Below are positions 1 through 5,744 of a DNA stretch of 6,819 bases, piece after piece (position 1 is the first letter of the stretch; each line of letters opens with the position of its first letter). The notes under the pieces were generated by a model. That model made no database searches, was not told where the DNA came from, and was given only the letters and a program-made list of their open reading frames with translations. The translations under genes were made by a program, and so were the position numbers. Location of the stretch: positions 1 to 6,819 of the forward strand of contig JASLCW010000339.1 in the NCBI GenBank assembly GCA_030151765.1, given 5' to 3'. The stretch comes from Marmoricola sp. GTDB taxonomy: Bacteria > Actinomycetota > Actinomycetes > Propionibacteriales > Nocardioidaceae.

Positions 1-65
1 TCATGGTCGACCTCGTACTTGTTCCGGCTTCCCTTCGGGATCTCCACCAGTACGTCGAACTCCAC
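1..65 (-). CDS. ppa: Inorganic pyrophosphatase (family I), 5' end only
   Basis: Only the first 21 codons are in the window; the gene runs off the left edge. Read on the minus strand from a GTG start at 65-63, the translation begins (M/V)EFDVLVEIPKGSRNKYEVDH. This is the characteristic N-terminus of soluble family I pyrophosphatases, with the conserved EIPKGSRNKYE stretch; its Lys helps bind pyrophosphate and its Glu is part of the active site in characterised members. The enzyme hydrolyses cytoplasmic pyrophosphate to two phosphates and so pulls biosynthetic reactions forward. A good Shine-Dalgarno, AGAAGGG (79 down to 73), lies 7 nt before the GTG and supports that start. The gene is divergent from dacB, as ppa (Rv3628) is from Rv3627c in M. 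tuberculosis. The metal-binding Asp residues lie outside the window, so the call rests on the N-terminus and synteny. Confidence 0.9.
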   Translation of the reverse strand, partial: MEFDVLVEIPKGSRNKYEVDH

Positions 66-147
66 GCCAAGGCCCTTCTGTCTGCTCCATTGCCGAACGG
101 GGCTAGTCTCCATCGAGCCAGCTGGCCGCAGGGGGAAGGATAGAGCG
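66..147. promoter_or_regulatory. Divergent ppa/dacB intergenic region
   Basis: About 80 nt separate the ppa GTG from the proposed dacB start, so promoters for both genes should lie here. On the minus strand, TATCCT (142 down to 137) fits the actinobacterial -10 pattern TAnnnT and would give ppa a leader of roughly 65 nt. On the plus strand, TAGTCT (104-109) fits the same pattern, but no convincing -35 stands 16-18 nt upstream. A perfect 10-bp palindrome GCCAGCTGGC lies at 117-126. None of these boxes is strong, so the region is marked as the likely control region without a definite promoter. Confidence 0.4.
131..140 (+). promoter_or_regulatory. Shine-Dalgarno deciding the dacB start
   Basis: The purine-rich stretch GGGGGAAGGA ends 7 nt before the CTG at 148-150. 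It is the best ribosome-binding sequence ahead of the dacB reading frame. No ATG, GTG or TTG codon occurs in frame between here and the hydrophobic segment, until a GTG at 208 inside that segment. Confidence 0.5.
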
Positions 148-1602
148 CTGTCCATACGCGAGCAACGCCGCCCGGCTCGATCGACGACTCGACGCCGGTG
201 GCCGTGGGTGCTCCTGAGCCTCGTCGTCGTGCTGGCGATCGTCGCCGGAGTGGGTCAGTGGCGCTTCGACGCGCTCGGTCGGGCCGGCCGCAGTCTCGGC
301 CTGATCACGACGGACACCCCCGCCGAGATCGCCGCCCCGGTCGGCCTCAAACTGCCGGAGCAGGCGCTCGCCCGGCCGGTCGCCGCGGCCCTCGACTCGG
401 GTGCCCCTTCGGCCGCCAAGATCGCCGCCGCGCTGAAGCGCCTGCTCCCCGAGAAGGCGCTCGGCCATCACGTCGGCATCCTGGTCGCCGGCCTCGACGG
501 CCAGGCGCTCTTCCAGCGGGGTTCGGGGACGCTGACGCCGGCGTCGACCACGAAATTGCTCACCAGTGAAGCGGCACTGCAGGTCCTCGGGCCGATGGCG
601 ACCTTCAGAACCTCGGTCCGTCTCGTCCCCGGTACCCGTCGGCTGGTCCTGGTCGGCGGCGGCGATCCCTACCTCGCCAGTACGGCGAAGACCGCCCGCG
701 GCCTGCCCGCCCCGGCGACGACCGACCGGCTGGCGGCGCTGACCGCGAAGGCCCTCCGGCAGCAGGGCATCAAGGCGATCCGGCTGCGTTACGACGACCA
801 CCTCTTCACCGGCCCGGCGGTCTCACCCACCTGGCCGGCGAGCTATCTCGCCGACCATGTCGTGCCCCCGATCTCCTCGCTGTGGGTCGACGAGGCCAAG
901 GGTCCGCGCGGCTATGTGGCCGATCCGGCGGCGGCCGCTGCCGAGGTCTTCGCCACGCAGCTGCGCGCGCGGGGCATCCGCGTGCAGGGCAAGGCGACCG
1001 ACGTCGTCACGCCGGGCAGCGCCACCGCGGTCGCCAGCGTGCGTTCCGCGCCCCTGGGCCAGATCGTGCAGCGCCTGCTCGATGTCAGCGACAACAACGC
1101 CGCCGAGGTCGTCGCCCGGCATGTGGGCCTGGCCGTGGAGCACAAGGCCTCCTACAAGGGCGGTGCGGACGCCGTACGGAAGACGCTCACCGCGCTGGGT
1201 GTGAACACCACGGGCCTCAGCCTGTACGACGGCAGCGGACTGTCGCGGCGCAATCGCATCTCCCCGCGGACGCTGGTCGACGTGATCCGGCTCGCCGCCG
1301 GGCCCGGGCAGGACAACCTGCGCGATGTGGTCACCGGACTGCCCGTCGCCGGATTCACCGGATCCCTCGGCGGCCGCTATGTCGAGGCACCGCATGCGGG
1401 TCTCGGCCGGGTGCGCGCCAAGACCGGCACTCTCACCGGAGTCAGTGCGCTGGCGGGAATCGCCGCCGATCTCAACGGCGACCAGATCGTCTTCGCCTTC
1501 ATGGCCGACAAGATCCGACCCGAGGACACGCTCGCCGCCCGGGCCGCGCTCGATGCCCTCACCGCCACGCTCGGCGCTTGCTCCTGCGGCACCTCCCCGT
1601 AG
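148..1602 (+). CDS. dacB: D-alanyl-D-alanine carboxypeptidase/endopeptidase (PBP4, peptidase family S13)
   Basis: A class C penicillin-binding protein that cleaves the terminal D-Ala or cross-links of peptidoglycan peptides outside the membrane. From the proposed CTG start it is 484 residues. An Arg-rich n-region (1-17) precedes a hydrophobic signal or anchor segment at about 18-37, then a spacer, then the S13 catalytic domain. All three active-site motifs are present: STTK with nucleophile Ser133, SDN at 314-316 and KTG at 425-427. A large insert lies between motifs one and two, as in this family. The start is uncertain: the frame is open back to an ATG at 19, but that start would overlap ppa head-on, and GTG at 208 would remove the basic n-region. 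CTG at 148 has an excellent Shine-Dalgarno. The last residues carry a Cys-Ser-Cys (478-480), unusual for an exported protein. The gene leads the operon with DUF2342 and tilS, as Rv3627c does in M. tuberculosis. Confidence 0.9.
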   Translation: MSIREQRRPARSTTRRRWPWVLLSLVVVLAIVAGVGQWRFDALGRAGRSLGLITTDTPAEIAAPVGLKLPEQALARPVAAALDSGAPSAAKIAAALKRLLPEKALGHHVGILVAGLDGQALFQRGSGTLTPASTTKLLTSEAALQVLGPMATFRTSVRLVPGTRRLVLVGGGDPYLASTAKTARGLPAPATTDRLAALTAKALRQQGIKAIRLRYDDHLFTGPAVSPTWPASYLADHVVPPISSLWVDEAKGPRGYVADPAAAAAEVFATQLRARGIRVQGKATDVVTPGSATAVASVRSAPLGQIVQRLLDVSDNNAAEVVARHVGLAVEHKASYKGGADAVRKTLTALGVNTTGLSLYDGSGLSRRNRISPRTLVDVIRLAAGPGQDNLRDVVTGLPVAGFTGSLGGRYVEAPHAGLGRVRAKTGTLTGVSALAGIAADLNGDQIVFAFMADKIRPEDTLAARAALDALTATLGACSCGTSP

Positions 1603-1612
1603 GTTTGGCCCC

Positions 1613-2683
1613 ATGACAGATGCGCCGTCGATGATCGACTGGGAGCTCGCCGTACGGCTGGGGACGAAGCTCGCCGGCGACGGACCGCAGATCCCGGCCG
1701 CGGAGGCCGCCGGCTGCGTGGCCGAGCTGCGTGCCGACGCGGAGAAGTCCTCCCAGCTGGTGCGCGACTTCACCGGCCTCCACGCGGCCGAGAACACCGC
1801 GCCGGTGCTCGTCGTGGACCGCGGTGGCTGGGTGCGCGCCAATGCCGATGCCTTCGCCGACATCTCGGCTCCGCTCGTCGACTCCCTGCAGGGCGGCCGC
1901 GGTGCGCCCACGGGCCTGACCCGCGCGATCGGCTCGCGGGTCACCGGCATCGAGGTCGGCGGCATGCTCGGCTTCCTGGCCGGCAAGGTGCTCGGCCAGT
2001 TCGATCCCTTCCACACTGTGTCAGCCTCGAACGACGTACCCGGCGAGGCCGGCCGGCTGCTCCTGGTCGCGCCCAACATCGTGCACGTCGAGCAGCAGCT
2101 CGGCGTCGACCCGCACGACTTCCGGCTGTGGGTCTGCCTCCACGAGGAGACGCACCGGGTCCAGTTCACCGCCGTACCGTGGATGCGCGGGCATCTGCGC
2201 TCCGAGATCGACGCCATCATCGGCGCGGTCCGCTCCGACCCGGCGGAGATGATCGGCGAGGCCGTGAAGCGGATGGCCGAGGGCATGACCGGTCGCAGCG
2301 AGGTCAGCCTGCTGGAGCTCTTCGCGAGCCCCGAGCAGCGCGCCATCATCGACCGGGTCACCGGAGTGATGAGCCTGCTGGAGGGCCATGCCGACGTGGT
2401 CATGGACGGCGTCGGGCCCGAGGTCATCCCGAGCGTGGACCACATCCGGACCCAGTTCAACGAGCGCCGCAAGGGCATCGGCACCCTCGACCGGATCATG
2501 CGCAAGCTGCTCGGACTCGACCGCAAGATGGCGCAGTACCGCGACGGCGCGGTCTTCGTGCGCGAGTGCGTGGACACGGTCGGCATGGACGGCTTCAACG
2601 CGGTGTGGGCGGCGCCGGACAACCTGCCCAGCACCGCGGAGATCCACGACCCGGCCGCCTGGGTACGCCGGGTGCACGGCTGA
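1613..2683 (+). CDS. DUF2342 zinc-dependent metalloprotease-like protein
   Basis: A 356-residue cytoplasmic protein; no signal peptide or membrane segment is visible. It belongs to the actinobacterial DUF2342 family, whose members are annotated as putative hydrolases or zincin-like metallopeptidases. One branch is labelled 'coenzyme F420 biosynthesis-associated' purely from phylogenetic co-occurrence. The zincin motif HEETH is at 177-181: two His ligands with the catalytic Glu178. A conserved LEGHADVVMD stretch at 256-265 probably provides the third metal ligand (Glu257 or His259). FLAGKVLGQFDP (121-132) is another family signature. The ATG at 1613 lies 10 nt after the dacB stop; the only ribosome-binding sequence is a weak AGG overlapping that stop, so coupling to dacB translation is likely. 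The M. tuberculosis counterpart is Rv3626c in the same position. Substrate and role are unknown; conserved linkage to dacB and tilS does not explain them. Confidence 0.88.
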   Translation: MTDAPSMIDWELAVRLGTKLAGDGPQIPAAEAAGCVAELRADAEKSSQLVRDFTGLHAAENTAPVLVVDRGGWVRANADAFADISAPLVDSLQGGRGAPTGLTRAIGSRVTGIEVGGMLGFLAGKVLGQFDPFHTVSASNDVPGEAGRLLLVAPNIVHVEQQLGVDPHDFRLWVCLHEETHRVQFTAVPWMRGHLRSEIDAIIGAVRSDPAEMIGEAVKRMAEGMTGRSEVSLLELFASPEQRAIIDRVTGVMSLLEGHADVVMDGVGPEVIPSVDHIRTQFNERRKGIGTLDRIMRKLLGLDRKMAQYRDGAVFVRECVDTVGMDGFNAVWAAPDNLPSTAEIHDPAAWVRRVHG

Positions 2684-2684
2684 C

Positions 2685-3719
2685 GTGACCGGCCCGGACC
2701 CCGCGGTCGCGGCCTGTCGCCTCGCCGTACGCCGGGAGCTGGGTCTGTTGGCGGACGGCAAGGGTGGTGTCTGGAGTCCCGATGTCCGCGACGGCGGCTG
2801 TGTCCTGGTCGCCTGCTCCGGCGGTGCCGATTCCCTGGCCTTGCTGGCCGCGACGATCTTCGAAGCCAGGAAGGCCCCCTTCCGGGTGATCGGGGTCGTC
2901 GTCGACCACGGGCTGCAGGAAGGTTCCGCCGACCACACCGCCCGCGTGGTGGCGCAGATGGCCCGCATGGGCGCCGACGAGACCGCCTCGATTCGCGTCG
3001 AGGTCGACCCCGGTCCGGGCGGGATCGAGGCCGGCGCGCGTGAGGCGAGGTACGCCGCCCTCTCCCAGCTCGCCGAGCACTTCGGGGCGGACGAGATCCT
3101 GCTGGGTCACACCCTCGACGACCAGGCCGAGACGGTGCTGCTCGGCCTCACCCGGGGTTCGGGCGGGCGCTCGATCGCGGGAATGCGCCGCGCGTTCGAG
3201 CGCGACGGCGTGCGCTTCCTGCGGCCGCTGCTGGAGATCACCCGGGCCCAAACGGAGGCGGCCTGCCGCGCCGAGGGCATCGAGTGGTGGTCGGACCCGC
3301 ACAACGCGGATCCCCGCTTCGTCCGCTCCCGGATCCGGCACACGGTGATGCCGATGCTCGAGGAGCAGCTGGGGCCGGGCATCGCGGCGGCGCTGGCGCG
3401 CACCGCGGACGCCGTACGTGACGACGTGGACGCGCTCGACGACGAGGCCGCGCTCGCTCTGGAGGAGGCGCGGCTCGAGGGCGGCTGGGACGCCGTTCGT
3501 TTGGAGATGCTCGCCCGGCTGCCCGGCGTGCAGACCAGAGTGCTGCGCCTGATCGCGCTCGCGGCCGGAGCCCTTGCCTCCGACCTCACCCGTGAGCACG
3601 TCCTCGCGTTGGCAGAAATCCTCCCCGGGTCGGGCGCGGGCCGGCAGATCCAGCTCCCGGGCCACCTCACGGCGTACCGCGAGGGGAATCTGCTCCGCTT
3701 CCGGAGAACCCGTATTTGA
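2685..3719 (+). CDS. tilS: tRNA(Ile)-lysidine synthetase
   Basis: Converts C34 of the CAU-anticodon tRNA-Ile to lysidine using ATP and lysine, so that the tRNA reads AUA and is charged with Ile. The protein has 344 residues. The N-type ATP pyrophosphatase domain carries the PP-loop SGGADS at 45-50. VVVDHGL (71-77) and the GHTLDDQAETVLL block (141-153) follow, then the TilS-specific region DPHNADPRFVRSRIRH (204-219). A shorter helical and C-terminal part follows; the length is typical of actinobacterial TilS, which is smaller than the E. coli enzyme. The GTG start is 1 nt after the upstream TGA with no strong Shine-Dalgarno, which suggests translational coupling within the dacB operon. In M. 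tuberculosis tilS (Rv3625c) is followed directly by hpt; here about 2 kb of other genes intervene. Confidence 0.95.
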   Translation: MTGPDPAVAACRLAVRRELGLLADGKGGVWSPDVRDGGCVLVACSGGADSLALLAATIFEARKAPFRVIGVVVDHGLQEGSADHTARVVAQMARMGADETASIRVEVDPGPGGIEAGAREARYAALSQLAEHFGADEILLGHTLDDQAETVLLGLTRGSGGRSIAGMRRAFERDGVRFLRPLLEITRAQTEAACRAEGIEWWSDPHNADPRFVRSRIRHTVMPMLEEQLGPGIAAALARTADAVRDDVDALDDEAALALEEARLEGGWDAVRLEMLARLPGVQTRVLRLIALAAGALASDLTREHVLALAEILPGSGAGRQIQLPGHLTAYREGNLLRFRRTRI

Positions 3720-3744
3720 AGTAAGTCGAGTCAATAACTACAGT
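3716..3744 (+). promoter_or_regulatory. Predicted sigma-70-type promoter of the cysteine dioxygenase unit (leaderless)
   Basis: TTGAAG at 3716-3721, overlapping the tilS stop codon, resembles a -35 box. Exactly 17 nt further on, TACAGT (3739-3744) fits the actinobacterial -10 consensus TAnnnT. The -10 ends 6 nt before the ATG at 3751, so transcription would start at or next to the A of the start codon. No Shine-Dalgarno is present in the preceding sequence, which agrees with a leaderless message, a common arrangement in actinobacteria. The assignment is by eye, from spacing and consensus only. Confidence 0.55.
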
Positions 3745-3746
3745 TA
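3735..3746. promoter_or_regulatory. Inverted repeat overlapping the -10 (candidate operator)
   Basis: TAACT-AC-AGTTA is a perfect inverted repeat with 5-bp arms and a 2-bp centre. It covers most of the predicted -10 box and sits in an AT-rich patch (about 3731-3748) that stands out from the GC-rich surroundings. Its position would suit a repressor that blocks RNA polymerase. No regulator gene lies in the window, and I cannot assign the site to a known family. Confidence 0.4.
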
Positions 3747-3750
3747 ATCC

Positions 3751-4257
3751 ATGACCGACACTTCCCTGCGCCCTCCGGCGACCTCACTGTCGCTCTCCGA
3801 GCTCGCCGCCCTGGTCCGCGCGTACGCCGAGGACCCGGACTCCTGGCGTGCCCTGCTGCGCTATCCGGCACCCGGTGCCGACCGCTGGTGGACGCGACTC
3901 GAGAGTGCCGAGGGGGTCGACGTCTGGCTGCTGTCGTGGCTCCCCGGACACACGACCGAGTTCCACGACCACGGCGCCTCGGCGGCCGCCTTCGCCGTGG
4001 TCGAAGGGGGGCTGACCGAGGTGCGGGCCACCCGCTCCGGTCGGGTGCAGCGGCACCGCCGTCGTCAGGGCAGCATCGCGACGGTGCCGGTCGGCGACAT
4101 CCACGACGTGATCGCGGAGGATCGTGTCGCGGTCAGCATCCATGCCTATTCGCCGCCGTTGGAGTCGATGACCTACTACGCCACGACGGCGACGGGCGAC
4201 CTCGCCGTGCTCGAGACGGTCGTCACCGACGATCCGGAGGAGGGCCCTCGCCGATGA
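3751..4257 (+). CDS. Cysteine dioxygenase (type I, cupin)
   Basis: A mononuclear iron cupin that adds O2 to the thiol of cysteine to give cysteine sulfinate, the first step of oxidative cysteine catabolism; it is cytoplasmic. The 168-residue protein shows the full ligand set: His72 and His74 in EFHDHG, and His118 in DIHDV. The Ser129-x-His131-x-Tyr133 triad of thiol dioxygenases follows in SIHAYSPP. Arg49 in WWTR aligns with rat Arg60, which binds the cysteine carboxylate; 3-mercaptopropionate dioxygenases have Gln there, so cysteine is the likely substrate. The position of the mammalian Cys-Tyr crosslink cysteine is Ala79, so no such cofactor can form, as in other bacterial enzymes. The gene is 31 nt after tilS, has no Shine-Dalgarno but has promoter-like boxes, and overlaps the next gene by 4 nt. 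Substrate specificity is inferred from the Arg alignment. Confidence 0.88.
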   Translation: MTDTSLRPPATSLSLSELAALVRAYAEDPDSWRALLRYPAPGADRWWTRLESAEGVDVWLLSWLPGHTTEFHDHGASAAAFAVVEGGLTEVRATRSGRVQRHRRRQGSIATVPVGDIHDVIAEDRVAVSIHAYSPPLESMTYYATTATGDLAVLETVVTDDPEEGPRR

Positions 4258-4700
4258 CTGTCGAGGCACGACTCGCGGTGGCCCGGGATGTCCTGGCCCG
4301 GCTCGAGCCGGGCGAGGCCGCTCGGGCGCTCCGTCGTGGCGCGGTGCTCGTGGACATCCGTCCCCAGGCGGATCGGGAGCGTGACGGCGGCGTACCGGGC
4401 GCGCTTCTGGTCGAGCGGATCGTCCTCGAATGGCGCTTCGACCCGGCGAGCGAGAGCCGGCTCGACATCGCGAGCCGGGACCTGCCGGTCATCGTGATGT
4501 GCAACGAGGGGCATGCCTCCAGCCTCGCCGCGGCGGCGCTCCAGGAACTGGGCGTACGCCGAGCCACCGATGTCGTCGGCGGATTCGCCGCCTGGCGTGA
4601 TGCCGGACTGCCGACCGTTCGGGCGGACGGTCCCGGGATGTCATCCCTTCCCGAGCAACTCCCCGGCGAGGAGACGGAGCGTCCGCTCGCGGGCAGGTGA
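4254..4700 (+). CDS. Single-domain rhodanese-like sulfurtransferase linked to cysteine dioxygenase
   Basis: A 148-residue protein with one rhodanese domain at about 15-122. It has the CH2A-like VLVDIRPQADRERDG-VPGA region (31-50) and the active-site loop CNEGHASS with Cys83 as the persulfide-carrying residue. The closing VVGGFAAWRDAGLP (107-120) is a typical rhodanese end. About 28 hydrophilic residues follow it. Enzymes of this fold move sulfane sulfur between a donor thiol and an acceptor; donor and acceptor here are unknown. The ATG overlaps the dioxygenase stop (ATGA), and a strong Shine-Dalgarno GGAGGAGGG (4236-4244) lies 9 nt upstream, so the two proteins are almost certainly co-produced. 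Pairing of cysteine dioxygenase with a rhodanese recurs in actinobacteria and suggests handling of cysteine persulfide or sulfur by-products. The loop lacks the Arg residues of classic CRxGxR loops. The last 60 nt overlap the convergent oxidoreductase gene. Confidence 0.85.
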   Translation: MTVEARLAVARDVLARLEPGEAARALRRGAVLVDIRPQADRERDGGVPGALLVERIVLEWRFDPASESRLDIASRDLPVIVMCNEGHASSLAAAALQELGVRRATDVVGGFAAWRDAGLPTVRADGPGMSSLPEQLPGEETERPLAGR

Positions 4701-5684
4701 CGCGTCGGCCGGCGTGCCGGTGGTGGCGCCGGCGACGGGGTGGACCATCACCTCGTCGACGTCGTACGACGCCGCCAGCGACCGGATCCGTTCCGCGGCC
4801 GCGCCGGGTGCATCGACCACCCAGCGCGACAGCATCGCCTCGCCGAGTGACTCGTGCTCGGGTGCGATCCCGGCCGCCAGGGCCTCGTCGACCGTCTCCT
4901 GAGCGGTCAGCGCGCCTCCGGTGCGCAGCCGGATCATCGAACGCAGATTGGGCAGGGCCAGCTCGCGAGCCTGCTCGGCCGTGTCGGCGACGACCGCATT
5001 GACCGTCAGGAAGGTGCGCGGCTCCTGCAGCGCCGCCGAGGGCCGGAAGGTCGAGCGATAGAGCTCCAGCGCCTCGGCGGTCCCCTGGCCCGAGAAGTGG
5101 TGCGCGAAGACATAGGGCAGCCCGCGTTCGGCGGCGACCCGGGCCGAGTAGTCCGAGGAGCCGAGCAGCCAGATCGGCGCCCGGGAGGTGGCGCGGGGCG
5201 TGGCATGCATCCCGAAGGTCCGGCCCGCCACGGTCACCCCGGCGCCCTCGCGCGACATCAGCGTGCCGACCTGGTCGACGTACTCCGGGAAGCGGTTGAC
5301 GATCTCCTCGTCGCCGGCGCCGTTCCGGAGCACATAGCGGGTCACCTGGTCGCTGCCGGGCGCGCGGCCGATACCCAGGTCGATCCGCCCGGGGTACGCC
5401 GCCTCCAGCAGCGCGAACTGCTCGGCCACGACGAAGGGGGCGTGGTTGGGCAGCATCACCCCGCCCGAGCCGACCCGGATCCGCGTCGTCGCGGCCGCGA
5501 CCATCGCGATCAGCAGCGGCGGGTTGGTGGCCGCCACCGCAGGCATGTTGTGGTGCTCGGCGAGCCAGTAGCGGGTGTAGCCGAGGTCGTCGGCGACGCC
5601 CGCGAGGGCGATGCTCGCGCGCAGGGCTTCGGAGGTGGTCTGGTCGGTGCGCACCGGCACCAGGTCGAGGACGGACAGCCGCAT
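4641..5684 (-). CDS. LLM-class flavin-dependent oxidoreductase (luciferase-like, group 1)
   Basis: A 347-residue TIM-barrel flavoprotein of the bacterial luciferase-like superfamily, closest in pattern to the 'luciferase family oxidoreductase, group 1' set that includes E. coli YhbW. Visible signatures: LSVLDLVPV at the N-terminus (3-11), WLAEHHNMP (40-48), GSGGVMLPNHAPFVVAEQF (72-90), RIDLGIGRAPGSD (100-112) and IWLLGSSDYSA (171-181). Members probably use reduced FMN; the physiological substrate of this group is not established. The frame stays open upstream to about 6308, but that part is antisense to hpt. The ATG at 5684-5682 gives the conserved N-terminus and is the right start, although no clear Shine-Dalgarno precedes it. 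It is divergent from hpt (60 nt between starts) and its 3' end overlaps the rhodanese gene by 60 nt. A role with the neighbouring sulfur genes is possible but unproven. Confidence 0.9.
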   Translation of the reverse strand: MRLSVLDLVPVRTDQTTSEALRASIALAGVADDLGYTRYWLAEHHNMPAVAATNPPLLIAMVAAATTRIRVGSGGVMLPNHAPFVVAEQFALLEAAYPGRIDLGIGRAPGSDQVTRYVLRNGAGDEEIVNRFPEYVDQVGTLMSREGAGVTVAGRTFGMHATPRATSRAPIWLLGSSDYSARVAAERGLPYVFAHHFSGQGTAEALELYRSTFRPSAALQEPRTFLTVNAVVADTAEQARELALPNLRSMIRLRTGGALTAQETVDEALAAGIAPEHESLGEAMLSRWVVDAPGAAAERIRSLAASYDVDEVMVHPVAGATTGTPADASPARERTLRLLAGELLGKG

Positions 5685-5744
5685 GGAAACCACAACCACG
5701 CGGTCGCCAGCGAACTTCCCTGACCGATATGGGAGGCTTCCCAC
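5685..5744. promoter_or_regulatory. 60-nt divergent control region of the oxidoreductase and hpt
   Basis: Both start codons face away from this short region, so it should hold a promoter for each gene. I see no pair of -35 and -10 boxes with proper spacing on either strand. The plus-strand end holds the hpt Shine-Dalgarno inside a small inverted repeat. Because tilS is no longer directly upstream, hpt-ftsH transcription probably starts here. Confidence 0.45.
5730..5743 (+). promoter_or_regulatory. Small hairpin enclosing the hpt Shine-Dalgarno
   Basis: TGGGA (5730-5734), loop GGCT, TCCCA (5739-5743) form a perfect 5-bp stem just before the hpt ATG. The Shine-Dalgarno GGGAGG (5731-5736, 8 nt before the ATG) lies partly in the stem and partly in the loop. 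It fixes the hpt start. Folding of the leader could lower ribosome access. The stem is short, so the effect may be slight. Confidence 0.45.

Noticed and set aside
19..147. An open frame extending dacB upstream to an ATG at 19
   Set aside because: It runs antisense through the ppa start region and its translation (MFRLPFGIST...) has no exported-protein character. The ppa reading on the other strand is clearly real.
823..2634. A 603-codon minus-strand open frame opposite dacB and DUF2342
   Set aside because: It is antisense to two genes with clear motifs, rich in Arg, Ser and Pro, and has no recognisable domain. Long shadow frames are expected in high-GC DNA.
2595..3734. A 379-codon minus-strand open frame opposite tilS
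   Set aside because: A shadow of tilS with low-complexity Arg/Gly/Glu composition and no family resemblance.
4854..5723. A 289-codon plus-strand open frame opposite the LLM oxidoreductase
   Set aside because: The minus-strand reading has the full luciferase-like signatures; this one is an Arg/Gly/Asp-rich shadow.
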